A program made the position numbers and the translations under genes. From NCBI GenBank assembly GCA_913056165.1, contig CAJXMD010000022.1, positions 1-34,349 of the forward strand: DNA of 34,349 nucleotides. Reading direction: 5' to 3'. Position 1 is the stretch's first letter; the number at the start of each line of letters is the position of its first letter. The notes under the pieces were generated by a model. That model was given only the letters and a program-made list of their open reading frames with translations. It had not been told where the DNA came from and ran no database searches. This stretch comes from an uncultured Halieaceae bacterium (GTDB taxonomy: Bacteria; Pseudomonadota; Gammaproteobacteria; Pseudomonadales; Halieaceae). Positions 6,382 to 15,962 of this stretch are shown here, one piece after another.

Positions 6382-7682
6382 TCCTCAAGTGCCTCCATGA
6401 AGACACGGACTTTGTCGAGGGTCTCTTGGTATTCAGCCTCTGGAATCGAATCGAAGGTGATGCCGCCGCCGCCCCAGCAGTAAAGCCTGTTGCCCACAGC
6501 TTCGACTGTGCGTATGGCGATACTCGATTGGAGCCAACCGTTCGCCTTGGTTGCGAAGACGCTACCGCAGTAAATCCCACGGGGTGCTTGCTCTAATTCT
6601 TTAATAATCTCAACAGCTCGTCGCTTCGGTGCCCCCGTTATTGAGCCGCCCGGCGAGCAGTCGACAAGTGCCTGCCCGGGTGTGCAATGTGCGCGAAGCT
6701 TTCCCGTTACCGTGCTCACCAAGTGGTGGACATTGTCGAAGCTTTGCAAGGCGCAAAGAGAAGGAACTGAGACCGAACCGGTTTTGCAGAGCTTGCCGAG
6801 ATCATTTCGCAAAAGGTCCACGATCATGACATTTTCAGCTCGATCCTTGGGGGAGTTGCATAACGCCTCCGCGATTCGCTGATCTTCTTCGAGGTCTTTT
6901 GCGCGGGGTGCTGTTCCTTTAATGGGTTGTGCGGTTATATCGCCGTCCTCAACTGACATAAATCTTTCTGGGGAGAGAGATAAAATGTTGTGGCCGGGGT
7001 TTAAATTGAGGAAAGCTGAAAAATCCCCGGGGGCAGCATCTCTCACTTTTCTGTAGGCGCCAAATAGGTTGCCCTTAAAGCTGGCGCTAAAACGATGCGC
7101 AAAATTAACCTGGTAACAGTCGCCGGCACCGATGTATTGCCTGATCTGCTCGACAGCGCTCATAAAGTCTTCGGACCTCGTGTCCGCAGAAAAGGGGCCA
7201 TCAAGATTGAAGTCAGTCTTATTTTGACTGGTCGACTGCTGAGCTAATCGCTGTTCAACCAGAGACCGAGTCTCCGTCGATACGTGGGCATCAAAAACGA
7301 CATAGGCCCTTTCTTCTTCATGATGTTGGCAAAGATGCCAGCGATAGAGAGCAGCGGTGGCTGGCTGAAGGGTGCTGGCGGGTACCCCAATTGCGGTGGA
7401 GGCACTCTCAAAATCCAGATAGCCGATGACGATCGCACCGTCAGATTGGCCGGTATCAGTCAAATCCTGCTCAATTTCAGCGATCCAAAGGCTGGTTATG
7501 GACGAATAGTCCACAAGGTTGTAGAGCCGTTCGGGTAGGGCACAGATAATGTCCACGTCTCCACTACCTTTATGTCGTTTTCTGCTATCTAAAAAGGCGA
7601 AACCTGGCTGATCGGCGAAGAGAGCGGCCCACTCGATGGAGTCGGCCTTATAAGGTATCTCAATAACAGAGGATGGGCGCAT
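6378..7682 (-). CDS. pabB: Aminodeoxychorismate synthase component I
   Basis: 434 residues of the chorismate-binding family (E. coli PabB 453). With the glutaminase PabA it converts chorismate plus glutamine to 4-amino-4-deoxychorismate for folate synthesis. The decisive feature is PIKGTAPR with Lys255: the lysine forms a covalent intermediate in PabB, while anthranilate synthase TrpE has alanine there. Other motifs are IGAGDCYQVNFAHRF, SPERFMSVEDG, ENVMIVDLLRNDLG, and CSPGGSITGAPKRRAVEII. No fused PabA or PabC domain is present. It is convergent with cysB (4-bp overlap) and divergent from the carboxylase operon, with 156 bp between starts. Confidence 0.92.
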   Translation of the reverse strand: MRPSSVIEIPYKADSIEWAALFADQPGFAFLDSRKRHKGSGDVDIICALPERLYNLVDYSSITSLWIAEIEQDLTDTGQSDGAIVIGYLDFESASTAIGVPASTLQPATAALYRWHLCQHHEEERAYVVFDAHVSTETRSLVEQRLAQQSTSQNKTDFNLDGPFSADTRSEDFMSAVEQIRQYIGAGDCYQVNFAHRFSASFKGNLFGAYRKVRDAAPGDFSAFLNLNPGHNILSLSPERFMSVEDGDITAQPIKGTAPRAKDLEEDQRIAEALCNSPKDRAENVMIVDLLRNDLGKLCKTGSVSVPSLCALQSFDNVHHLVSTVTGKLRAHCTPGQALVDCSPGGSITGAPKRRAVEIIKELEQAPRGIYCGSVFATKANGWLQSSIAIRTVEAVGNRLYCWGGGGITFDSIPEAEYQETLDKVRVFMEALED

Positions 7683-7705
7683 ATTCGCTGATTTTTAGAC
7701 CAAAA

Positions 7706-7713
7706 TTACGTAA
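7706..7713. promoter_or_regulatory. TTACGTAA palindrome next to the carboxylase operon promoter
   Basis: A perfect 8-bp palindrome lies 2 bp upstream of the candidate -35 element in the gap between pabB and the carboxylase operon. Its position suits an operator for a catabolic regulator of fatty-acid or branched-chain amino-acid breakdown, the usual sources of propionyl-CoA. An 8-bp palindrome can arise by chance and no regulator gene lies beside it. Confidence 0.25.
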
Positions 7714-7715
7714 GA

Positions 7716-7745
7716 TTGACACAAATGGGCCAGAGCAAGTACCTT
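7716..7745 (+). promoter_or_regulatory. Candidate sigma-70 promoter of the propionyl-CoA operon
   Basis: A consensus TTGACA (7716-7721) is followed after 18 bp by TACCTT (7740-7745), a moderate -10. Transcription would start near 7752, giving a leader of roughly 85 bases before the carboxyltransferase ATG at 7839. It is the only consensus -35 hexamer in this gap. Confidence 0.4.
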
Positions 7746-7838
7746 GCACGGCGCCCATTAAAAGTGGCTCCTCGGGCCAAGTCGAATACTAGTCGCAAAT
7801 CCCCCTGGTTAGCACGAATTTAGAGAAAAGAATTTCCT

Positions 7839-9572
7839 ATGCCCAAAGACGTATCAAAGCAGCAGGACAGTACCAGTGCGGAGTATGCATCACTGGCAAA
7901 CCCCTTGGCCCTGACCCAGGCCGGCAGTGGCGTCAGAGCAGGCGGTGTCTATGACACTGCGCTTGCTCGAGGAGCCGATTTGCAGCGGCGGCCCTATGAG
8001 GCGGCGGGCGAACTCAGCGTGCAGCGCCAACATCTCAAAGGCAGGATGACTGTATGGGAGCGAATTCGATTCCTCGCCGATAATGATCCCCATGTGTTGT
8101 ATCAAAATTGGGGGCCGAATCTTGATGGCGCATCATTGGTGACGGCAATTATCCAGATCGATGGTCGGGATGTCGCTATCTATGGCCATGACTTCACGGT
8201 TCGCGCCGGATCGATGGACGCAACCAATGGCAAAAAGTTGGCCCGTTTATTTGAGCTGGCCGCCAAACGACGCATTCCACTGGTGGGACTCAATGACTCG
8301 GCTGGGGCCTACATTCCAGCAGGCGTCGGTGGCCTCGATGGCTATGCAGACGCCTTTACCGCGCTTCGAAAGATCTCCGGGATTGTCCCAAGCATTATGT
8401 GCATGTTCGGCTTTAATGCCGGAGGCGGCAGTTATTTGCCAAGGCAGGGCAGCTTTTTAATTCAGCCAAAAAACACCTTTTTTGGGCTAACAGGCCCCGG
8501 TGTGGTGAAGTCAGTTCTTGGGGAAGACATCACCCCTGACGAATTGGGTGGGCCCGGAGTCCACAGTCAGACAGGTGTGACCGATTTTGTGGTCGAGGAT
8601 GAGGTTGCTGCACTGCGGAAAGTGCGTGAGATACTTCGGTATCTGCCCGACTCCAACGAGGTTGGCCCTCCTTTTAGGAACAGTTCCGATCCCGCGTCAC
8701 GAGAAACCCTCGATATCGATATCCTGTTGCGCAAGGCATTCAATTCACCCACAGGATTCAATACGCCTGTGGATATCACGGTGCTGATTCAGCAGCTCTG
8801 TGATCATGGCGATTACCTGGAGACACAGGCGGATAGAGCCAGAAATACCATTACTGCGTTCGGGCGAATGGGTGGGCACGTGGTCGGTTTTGTGGCCAAT
8901 AACTCGGCGGTCTCATCGGGTCAGATTGATATTGACGCCGCCTACAAAAATGCACGTTTCATCCGCTTTTGTAATCTTTACAACATCCCGGTGATGTTTC
9001 TCGAGGACACCACGGGGTTTCTGCCCGGAAGAGAGCAGGAACATCGAGGTATTGTGCAGGCTGGTAGGGCCATGTTGGACGCAATCGTCGATCTGCGTAC
9101 GCCACGATTCTTGGTGCTGGTTCGCAATGCCTTCGGCGGCGCCTACGCTTCCTATAACAACTATCCCACCGGGGCCGATTTTGTAGTAGCGCTTCCCACC
9201 ACGCGGGTTGCGGTCATGGGTCCCGCCGGCGTCGAGTATGTATATAAAGAAGAGCTCAAGAAGATTCGTCAATCAGTGAAAGCTCGCGTCGCGGAGGAAG
9301 CCAAGGCACAGGAGGCGGCTGGGCTCGATTCAGCGGCAGCGATGTCGGCGGCGCAAGCCCTGGTAGCTGATTGGGCGAAGGCCGAGGAGGCTGAGCTCGC
9401 TCGGCGATATGAGCGAGAAATCATGAATCCCGATGAGGCGTTGAGCCTGGGATCGGTATCCGAGATTGTGATGCCGACTGACCTACGGCGAGTGCTGACT
9501 GAACATTTGGCTTTTTGTTTGCGCCATTACCAGCCCAGCCCGATGGCCTCTGCTCAGCGTGAATTCCACTAA
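7839..9572 (+). CDS. Acyl-CoA (probably propionyl-CoA) carboxylase, carboxyltransferase subunit
   Basis: 577 residues, longer than ordinary PccB (about 510-540). Two crotonase-like halves are visible. The N-terminal half has [13 protein letters not shown], a first oxyanion-type loop NDSAGAYI (residues 152-159), and [12 protein letters not shown] (192-203). The C-terminal half has [20 protein letters not shown] and [15 protein letters not shown] with GGAY at 433-436. It would move carboxylate from carboxybiotin to the alpha carbon of an acyl-CoA. Typical PccB reads SGGAR at the first loop, so SAGAY is divergent. A charged, alanine-rich stretch at about 480-535 looks like an added coiled or helical insert. 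The 24-bp spacing to the biotin subunit and the methylmalonyl-CoA genes downstream point to propionyl-CoA; acetyl-, methylcrotonyl- or geranyl-CoA are less likely. Confidence 0.8.
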   Translation: MPKDVSKQQDSTSAEYASLANPLALTQAGSGVRAGGVYDTALARGADLQRRPYEAAGELSVQRQHLKGRMTVWERIRFLADNDPHVLYQNWGPNLDGASLVTAIIQIDGRDVAIYGHDFTVRAGSMDATNGKKLARLFELAAKRRIPLVGLNDSAGAYIPAGVGGLDGYADAFTALRKISGIVPSIMCMFGFNAGGGSYLPRQGSFLIQPKNTFFGLTGPGVVKSVLGEDITPDELGGPGVHSQTGVTDFVVEDEVAALRKVREILRYLPDSNEVGPPFRNSSDPASRETLDIDILLRKAFNSPTGFNTPVDITVLIQQLCDHGDYLETQADRARNTITAFGRMGGHVVGFVANNSAVSSGQIDIDAAYKNARFIRFCNLYNIPVMFLEDTTGFLPGREQEHRGIVQAGRAMLDAIVDLRTPRFLVLVRNAFGGAYASYNNYPTGADFVVALPTTRVAVMGPAGVEYVYKEELKKIRQSVKARVAEEAKAQEAAGLDSAAAMSAAQALVADWAKAEEAELARRYEREIMNPDEALSLGSVSEIVMPTDLRRVLTEHLAFCLRHYQPSPMASAQREFH

Positions 9573-9596
9573 GTCCTGCCGTTAAAGGAGTTTTAG

Positions 9597-12401
9597 GTGT
9601 CCAACGAGCACTATTTAAATAATCCGCTGATCCACAAGCAACGGCAACTGGGGCAGAGCGATTCACCCTGGCTCAGGCAGTTTGATTGCACCCATATGCG
9701 ACCGCTCATCATTTGCCGCGGACCGATTCGCAAAGAGGCTATGGATGTTTTTGCGGAGATGGGTATTACCCATTTCGGTATTTTGTTATCCGAGAAGGAT
9801 TCTATTGTTTACCCGAGGGCGCTTGCCCCGGAATTACGGGTACTGACCGACCCTCGGCGAGTACATCGGGTTCCCGACTACACCGGCGCCACCAAAGAAG
9901 AGCGCCTCCAGCGTATCGAGGACATTATTCAGATCGCAAAGCAAGGCAACTACAACGCCATTTTTGCAGGTTACGGATTTATGGCCGAGGACGAGACCAT
10001 GGTGGCTGCCATGGAAAATGCCGGGCTGAATTTTATTGGTCCTTGTTCTAAGACGGTTCACGATGCCGGTTTGAAGGATGAGGCCAAGCGGACCGCCCTC
10101 AAGGTTGGCGTGTCGGTTACGCCGGGCATTGATAACGGCACTACTCTTACCTTGTTAAAGAAATATCCCGCGGAAGCAGACTTGAAGGCCTTGGGCGACA
10201 AGGAGGGGTTGTCGGTAGACTGGTCCTCTTTAGAGGGGCAGGAACTTGAGGTCATCGCCGACGCCGTGCTGGCCGCTGGTTATGCAAAAGGTGTTGACCT
10301 GTACAGCGTTGAGGAACTGTCCGAGACGCTCACCGAAGCAGTTGAAAAAATTAATAGCCAGTACCCTCAAAACCGCGTGCGACTCAAAGCCATCGGAGGT
10401 GGCGGTGGCAAGGGCCAGCGAATTCTCGGGTTGGGTCAGGCTGCCAAAACCCCAGAATTGGTTCGTGAAATTTTGGCTGAAGTGAAGGCCACTGGGGTAG
10501 GTGATAATAAGAACGTTCTCGTTGAACTCAATATCGAAACCACTCGCCATCAGGAAATACAGGTTATAGGTAACGGCGACTGGTGTATGACTCTGGGAGG
10601 CCGTGATTGCTCGCTACAAATGCATGAACAGAAGCTTCTGGAGGTCTCAGTCACTCGAGAATCTCTGCTAGCCGCCGAGGAGGAGGCCCGCAAAGCAGGT
10701 CGAGTGGTAGAGGCAGATGTGTTGGCTCAGGACATGAAAACACTAGATGCGATGGAGACTGAGGCAGCTACTTTTGGGGCGGCAGTGGGACTGGATTCGG
10801 TATCTACCTTCGAGTGCATCGTAGATCGTGATCGCCATTTTTTCATGGAGATGAATACACGAATTCAGGTCGAACACCGCGTAAGTGAACTCTGTTACGC
10901 CCTTGAATTCGTGAACCCTGAGAATCCCGAAGAGTCTTTTACAGTGGATTCACTGGTCGAAGCCATGGTTTTATTGGCTGCCCATGGTCCACGGTTGCCC
11001 AAGCCCCGTCGAGTTGCACGCTTCAATGACAGCGTAGAAGCCCGATTAAATGCAACAAACGATGCGTTGCAACCCAGCGCCGGCGGACAGATTCACTTCT
11101 GGTCTGACGCGGTCGAGGGTGAAGTTCGGGACGATCAGGGGATAAGTGTGCACAACCCCGATACCGACGTATTCATGAACTACACACTTGCCGGTGCCTA
11201 TGATTCCAATATCGCGCTTTTGCTTACAGTCGGTGAGAGTCGCAGCCAAACCTATGAGCGCATGAGCGAGGTAATTCGGAGTACCGTGATGCGTGGCCCA
11301 GAGTTACACACAAACTTGCGGTTTCATTACGGACTCGTGAACTGGTTTCTCGGCAACGGCATCAATGCACGGCCGACGACCCGATTCATCGTTCCCTATT
11401 TGACGAGTGTGGGGGAGCTGGCCTTTGAGTCTGGACGGCTCGATATCGATGTGGCCTGGCAGACACTATGTCATAAGCGGACGGAGGCGCTTGAGGCGGC
11501 TGAAGCAAAATCCTTAGGTGCCGTGCTCAATCGAAAGCAGTCATTGTTATTAAGGCCTATCAAGTTGCTTATGTCGTCGCCGCATCTTCTCGCCGCCTGG
11601 CTAAGCATTAATAAACAGGCGTTTGCCTACGACGGCGAGCACCTGAGCTGGGCTGAAAATCCGGTTGAACTTCTTGCAGACACCTATCATTTCCTTCGTA
11701 TGGACTGGTCCGAATCTGCCGCGGCTGCTAGCGTTATTTGGGACCACGATTATGGAATTCTTTCGCAGGCGGAAGATTTTTATGCGGATGTAACTCAGCG
11801 GTTTGGAGTGAATGCTTGGGCCGAGCAGACTGCATTGCTCTCAGGCACGGCGCCAAAGGGAATTGAGGCATCGGACTGGGCCGATATCCAAGCGGCCCAT
11901 CGAGGCTTCCAGGCAGGTATGGAAATTTTGGAGTTACTGCCAGCGATGGCCCGGTTCACCGGCTTTTATGAACTTAAGGTTAATGAGGACCTAACCATTG
12001 ATATCCCGGAGCGTCTGCTTGATGAGGAATACCAGGCAAAAATGACCAAGTGTCTGGCACCTCCGCCTGTTGCAAAAACCGATGAAGTCGTGGCGGCGAG
12101 TGGCGGAATGTTCTACGGTCGGGAGTCCCCCGATTCACCTTTATACGTGCAGGCGGGTGATCACTTTGAGGCTGGGGATCCTCTGTACATTGTTGAGGTC
12201 ATGAAAATGTTCAACAAGGTATACGCACCGTTTTCGGGAACCGTCGATGAGGTCATGGTTGAAGGTGATGGGGTGATCATAAGCAAGGGCCAGCTCCTCT
12301 TTAAGGTTACACCGGACGAGAAGATAGAGGTCGAATCGGCAGAGGTCATTGCGACCAGGCGGCGTGACCATACCAATGATTTGATGCAGATGTTTCTGTA
12401 A
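9597..12401 (+). CDS. Long biotin carboxylase / biotin carboxyl carrier subunit of an acyl-CoA carboxylase
   Basis: 934 residues from GTG 9597, with AAAGGAG 6 bp upstream; ordinary PccA is near 670. The biotin carboxylase part shows a diverged N-lobe (ICRGPIRKEAMDVFAEMG, AGYGFMAEDETM), the glycine loop KAIGGGGGKGQR (about 264-275), GGRDCSLQMHEQK, and the catalytic EMNTRIQVEHRVSE (418-431, with Glu418 and Arg422). VTPG and the glycine loop are about 90 residues apart, against about 33 in E. coli AccC, so roughly 58 residues are inserted in the lid region. Residues 600-830 correspond in place to the PccA linker but look unfamiliar. The carrier domain has EVMKM with biotinyl Lys870 and an upstream RESPDSPLYVQA resembling the AccB thumb. 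About 64 residues follow the lysine, twice the normal number. It fixes bicarbonate onto biotin using ATP. Confidence 0.85.
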   Translation: MSNEHYLNNPLIHKQRQLGQSDSPWLRQFDCTHMRPLIICRGPIRKEAMDVFAEMGITHFGILLSEKDSIVYPRALAPELRVLTDPRRVHRVPDYTGATKEERLQRIEDIIQIAKQGNYNAIFAGYGFMAEDETMVAAMENAGLNFIGPCSKTVHDAGLKDEAKRTALKVGVSVTPGIDNGTTLTLLKKYPAEADLKALGDKEGLSVDWSSLEGQELEVIADAVLAAGYAKGVDLYSVEELSETLTEAVEKINSQYPQNRVRLKAIGGGGGKGQRILGLGQAAKTPELVREILAEVKATGVGDNKNVLVELNIETTRHQEIQVIGNGDWCMTLGGRDCSLQMHEQKLLEVSVTRESLLAAEEEARKAGRVVEADVLAQDMKTLDAMETEAATFGAAVGLDSVSTFECIVDRDRHFFMEMNTRIQVEHRVSELCYALEFVNPENPEESFTVDSLVEAMVLLAAHGPRLPKPRRVARFNDSVEARLNATNDALQPSAGGQIHFWSDAVEGEVRDDQGISVHNPDTDVFMNYTLAGAYDSNIALLLTVGESRSQTYERMSEVIRSTVMRGPELHTNLRFHYGLVNWFLGNGINARPTTRFIVPYLTSVGELAFESGRLDIDVAWQTLCHKRTEALEAAEAKSLGAVLNRKQSLLLRPIKLLMSSPHLLAAWLSINKQAFAYDGEHLSWAENPVELLADTYHFLRMDWSESAAAASVIWDHDYGILSQAEDFYADVTQRFGVNAWAEQTALLSGTAPKGIEASDWADIQAAHRGFQAGMEILELLPAMARFTGFYELKVNEDLTIDIPERLLDEEYQAKMTKCLAPPPVAKTDEVVAASGGMFYGRESPDSPLYVQAGDHFEAGDPLYIVEVMKMFNKVYAPFSGTVDEVMVEGDGVIISKGQLLFKVTPDEKIEVESAEVIATRRRDHTNDLMQMFL

Positions 12402-12418
12402 GGCGGAAGACGTTAACG

Positions 12419-12832
12419 ATGATTACGGCACTGGACCATATTGCAATTGCTGTTCCCGATCTGGAAAAGGCGATTGAACGATTCATGACTGATTTCGGTT
12501 TATCGTTTGATGGCACCGAGGATGTCACCTCAGCCAAAACAAAAACTGCATTTTTCTCCTTACCTCCAACGCACATCGAGCTGGTGCACCCCTTAAACGG
12601 AGAGGGTCCTATCGCAAAATACCTGGAGAAGCGCCCGGGCGGCATTCATCATCTTTGCTTCCAGACAGATGATATCGACTCGGATGTCGCTCGCCTTCAG
12701 GCCAAGGGATACGAATTTTTATCCGACGGCCCCATGCCGGGCGCCCACGACGCGCGGGTGATTTTCATACACCCAAAAAGTTGCGACGGCGTGCTAATCG
12801 AACTCAGTCAGCCAAGTGAGAGTGTGTCATGA
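12419..12832 (+). CDS. mce: Methylmalonyl-CoA epimerase
   Basis: 137 residues, the normal size of this VOC-fold enzyme, which interconverts (S)- and (R)-methylmalonyl-CoA so that the carboxylase product can enter the mutase. It begins [21 protein letters not shown] with metal-ligand candidate His7. It contains [25 protein letters not shown], and the final VLIELSQ with candidate ligand Glu128, the pattern expected for bacterial epimerases. Its stop overlaps the mutase start (ATGA at 12829-12832), so the two are coupled. The position between carboxylase and mutase supports the call strongly. Confidence 0.93.
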   Translation: MITALDHIAIAVPDLEKAIERFMTDFGLSFDGTEDVTSAKTKTAFFSLPPTHIELVHPLNGEGPIAKYLEKRPGGIHHLCFQTDDIDSDVARLQAKGYEFLSDGPMPGAHDARVIFIHPKSCDGVLIELSQPSESVS

Positions 12833-14970
12833 GTATTTATGACAAAGACTCTGCCCGGGTAGAGGACTGGGAGGCGCTGGTTGCCAGCCAAAGTAAGGGC
12901 CTGACCCCTGACGACTTTACTTGGCACACACCTGAGGGGATCCCGCTCAAGGCACTCTACACCGCTGCAGACACCGCGGAGTTGCCTTATACAGACACCA
13001 TGCCCGGTATCTCGCCTTACATACGTGGTCCCATGTCGACCATGTACGCGGGCCGTCGGTGGACCATACGCCAGTACGCGGGATTCTCCACGGCGGAGGA
13101 GTCAAACGCGTTTTACCGGAGGGCTCTTGCGGGAGGCGGGCAGGGCATTTCGGTGGCTTTTGATCTGGCCACCCATCGCGGTTACGACTCGGATCATCCC
13201 AGGGTTGCGGGTGACGTAGGCAAAGCGGGCGTTGCCGTAGATTCCGTTGAAGATATGAAGATTCTTTTTGACGGTATTCCTCTGGACTCAATTTCTGTTT
13301 CCATGACCATGAACGGCGCGGTTCTGCCCATTTTGGCGGGCTATGTAGTGGCTGCAGAGGAGCAGGGCGTCGGGCAGGATCAGCTTTCCGGCACCATACA
13401 GAATGACATCTTAAAAGAGTTCATGGTACGCAACACCTATATTTACCCACCAGACTCAAGTATGCGAATCATTGGCGATATTATCGCCCACTGCTCTGCC
13501 CATATGCCCCGATTCAATACCATCTCCATTTCGGGATACCACATGCAAGAAGCGGGGGCAAACGCGGCGCTTGAACTTGCCTACACCCTCGCAGATGGCA
13601 AGGAGTACATCAAAACCGCACTAAAGGCAGGCCTTGGCATCGACCAGTTTGCGCCCCGACTGTCTTTCTTCTGGGGTATCGGCATGAACTTCTTCATGGA
13701 GATTGCGAAAATGCGTGCGGCGAGGTTGCTTTGGGCGGAGATCGTGTCCGAGTTTAATCCTTCGAATCCAAAGAGCTCCATGCTACGGACTCACTGCCAA
13801 ACTTCAGGCTGGTCCCTGACAGAGCAGGACCCTTATAACAACATCGTTCGCACTACCATCGAAGCCATGGCGGCGGTGTTCGGCGGCACCCAGTCCCTGC
13901 ATACCAATGCTCTTGATGAGGCCATTGCGCTGCCCTCGGACTTCGCCGCGCGCATCGCCCGAAATACACAGCTCATCCTACAGGAGGAAACTGGTATTGG
14001 TCAGGTTGTAGATCCTTGGGGTGGCTCCTACATGATGGAATCACTGACCGCCGAGATTACGGCCAGCGCGCGAGAATTGATGGCCGAAATCGACGAGCTT
14101 GGTGGCATGGCAAAAGCCATCGAGAGCGGCATTCCAAAGCTTCGGATCGAGGAAGCGGCTGCGAAAAAGCAGGCACGGATTGATCGTGGTGAGGACGTGA
14201 TCGTGGGTGTCAACAAGTACACCAACGACAGTAAAGATGAGGTCGATGTACTGGAGATCGACAATGATGAGGTGCGGGAGAGCCAGCTAGCACGGCTTGC
14301 AAAAATTCGCGCAAACCGGGATCCAGAAGCCGTAAACCGATGCCTCGAGGCGCTGCGGCATTCCGCAAAAACAGGAGAGGGCAACCTACTGGCATTGGCC
14401 ATAGACGCCACGCGGCATCGCGCTACGGTGGGTGAAATATCCGATGCTCTCGAGGAGGTCTATGGCCGTTTCGTGGCGCAGGCCCAGACCGTATCAGGGG
14501 TTTATGGTGCAGCCTATGAGGATGACGCAGATTGGAAGGCCTTAGCGATGGATATAGAGAGTTTTGTTGATTTGCACGGCCGCCGCCCTAGGATGCTTGT
14601 AGCCAAGATGGGGCAGGATGGTCATGACCGGGGTGCGAAGGTCGTCGCAACAGCGTTTGCGGATGTTGGCTTTGATGTAGACCTGTCTCCTATGTTTTCC
14701 ACCCCTGAAGAGGTCGCAAGGCAGGCGATAGAAAACGATGTCCATGTGGTTGGCGCATCAAGTCTTGCGGCTGGGCACAAGACCCTAGTGCCACAACTAA
14801 TTCAAGCGCTGAAAGAAGAAGGGGCAGATGACATTGTCGTGATCGCTGGAGGCGTCATCCCACAGCAGGACTATGGTTTCCTGGAGGAGGCCGGGGTGAG
14901 CCTTATTTTTGGTCCTGGCACGCCGATCCCTGAAGCTGCGAGAAAAGTTCTCGATGCGATCAACGCATAA
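12829..14970 (+). CDS. scpA: Methylmalonyl-CoA mutase, single-chain
   Basis: 713 residues, matching the single-chain homodimeric type (E. coli ScpA/Sbm 714). The N-terminal TIM-barrel domain shows [52 protein letters not shown] and [14 protein letters not shown]. The C-terminal B12 domain, from about residue 585, has [13 protein letters not shown] with cobalt-ligand His599, then [10 protein letters not shown] and VIAGGVIP. The enzyme rearranges (R)-methylmalonyl-CoA to succinyl-CoA by an adenosylcobalamin radical mechanism, feeding the TCA cycle. A separate small subunit is not needed and none is seen. It overlaps the epimerase gene and is followed 23 bp later by its GTPase chaperone. Confidence 0.97.
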   Translation: MSIYDKDSARVEDWEALVASQSKGLTPDDFTWHTPEGIPLKALYTAADTAELPYTDTMPGISPYIRGPMSTMYAGRRWTIRQYAGFSTAEESNAFYRRALAGGGQGISVAFDLATHRGYDSDHPRVAGDVGKAGVAVDSVEDMKILFDGIPLDSISVSMTMNGAVLPILAGYVVAAEEQGVGQDQLSGTIQNDILKEFMVRNTYIYPPDSSMRIIGDIIAHCSAHMPRFNTISISGYHMQEAGANAALELAYTLADGKEYIKTALKAGLGIDQFAPRLSFFWGIGMNFFMEIAKMRAARLLWAEIVSEFNPSNPKSSMLRTHCQTSGWSLTEQDPYNNIVRTTIEAMAAVFGGTQSLHTNALDEAIALPSDFAARIARNTQLILQEETGIGQVVDPWGGSYMMESLTAEITASARELMAEIDELGGMAKAIESGIPKLRIEEAAAKKQARIDRGEDVIVGVNKYTNDSKDEVDVLEIDNDEVRESQLARLAKIRANRDPEAVNRCLEALRHSAKTGEGNLLALAIDATRHRATVGEISDALEEVYGRFVAQAQTVSGVYGAAYEDDADWKALAMDIESFVDLHGRRPRMLVAKMGQDGHDRGAKVVATAFADVGFDVDLSPMFSTPEEVARQAIENDVHVVGASSLAAGHKTLVPQLIQALKEEGADDIVVIAGGVIPQQDYGFLEEAGVSLIFGPGTPIPEAARKVLDAINA

Positions 14971-14993
14971 CAAACGGGGTCCAAAATCCCAAC

Positions 14994-15956
14994 ATGGCCA
15001 TTGACACTGATGCCATCGTTAGCGGAGACCGACGCAGCCTAGCCAAGGGCATCACTCTCATCGAGAGTACCCGAGAGGCGGACAGGGTGCTCGCTCAGGA
15101 CCTTCTGAACGGCCTGCTGCCCAGAACAGGAAAGAGCATTCGTATTGGCATTACTGGCGTGCCCGGTGTAGGCAAGTCAACATTTATCGAAGCCTTCGGC
15201 CTGTACCTTATTGGTTTAGGGCACCGGGTGGCTGTGCTCGCTGTGGACCCCAGTTCTCCTGTCGCAGGGGGATCGATACTGGGCGATAAGACTCGCATGG
15301 AACTGTTGTCGCGTAGTGATGCTGCGTTTATTCGTCCATCACCCGCGGGGGCAGCTCTGGGTGGCGTTGCTCAAAAGACCCGGGAGTCCATGTTGTTATG
15401 CGAGGCTGCGGGCTATGACGTAATCCTGGTGGAGACTGTTGGCGTGGGGCAGTCAGAGCACCAGGTTGCCCAGATGGTAGATTTCTTTTTGGTGCTGATG
15501 CTACCGGGGGGCGGTGATGAGCTGCAGGGAATCAAGAAGGGCATCATTGAGCTTGCTGACGCTATCGTGATCAATAAGGCAGATGGCGACAGCGAGGCAA
15601 TTGCGCGGCTTACACGACAGCATTACAGCAGCGCGCTCTCATTGTTGAGTCATGATGCGCATTGGTCGCCAGAGGTAGTGACCTGTTCGGCCCTGCACAA
15701 ACGGGATGTGGACTCCGTTTGGACGATGGTTGAGGCATTCAAAGAAGCCAGTGTCGAAGTGGGTGCTTTAGAGGCCCGTCGCGCCAAGCAGAATCTCGCG
15801 TGGATGTACCAGCTGATCGACGAGATGCTTCGCGTAAACGTCAAGACAAACCAGTCAGTTCAATCGATGTTGCCCGAAATTGAAAACGAGGTCAGCAGCG
15901 CCACGATCACGCCGTTGGCCGGGGCACACAGGATTATCGCCCTTAGCCAGCAATGA
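14994..15956 (+). CDS. meaB: MeaB/ArgK GTPase, methylmalonyl-CoA mutase chaperone
   Basis: 320 residues of the G3E family. The P-loop GVPGVGKST lies at residues 55-63. It is followed by VLAVDPSSPVAGGSILGDKTRM, the switch-like FIRPSPAGAALGGVAQKTRE, VETVGVGQSEHQVAQMVD, and the guanine-recognition VINKADGD. MeaB guards the mutase: it gates delivery of adenosylcobalamin and helps replace inactivated cofactor, using GTP hydrolysis. The old name ArgK (arginine/ornithine transport kinase) is considered a misassignment. The position right behind the mutase gene is the usual one. Confidence 0.95.
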   Translation: MAIDTDAIVSGDRRSLAKGITLIESTREADRVLAQDLLNGLLPRTGKSIRIGITGVPGVGKSTFIEAFGLYLIGLGHRVAVLAVDPSSPVAGGSILGDKTRMELLSRSDAAFIRPSPAGAALGGVAQKTRESMLLCEAAGYDVILVETVGVGQSEHQVAQMVDFFLVLMLPGGGDELQGIKKGIIELADAIVINKADGDSEAIARLTRQHYSSALSLLSHDAHWSPEVVTCSALHKRDVDSVWTMVEAFKEASVEVGALEARRAKQNLAWMYQLIDEMLRVNVKTNQSVQSMLPEIENEVSSATITPLAGAHRIIALSQQ

Positions 15957-15962
15957 ACCGGC

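Noticed and set aside
7839-12401. Reading the carboxylase pair as the housekeeping acetyl-CoA carboxylase.
   Set aside because: Housekeeping ACC in gammaproteobacteria is made from separate AccA, AccB, AccC and AccD, and the operon context with epimerase, mutase and MeaB points to propionyl-CoA, though the AccB-like thumb keeps some doubt.
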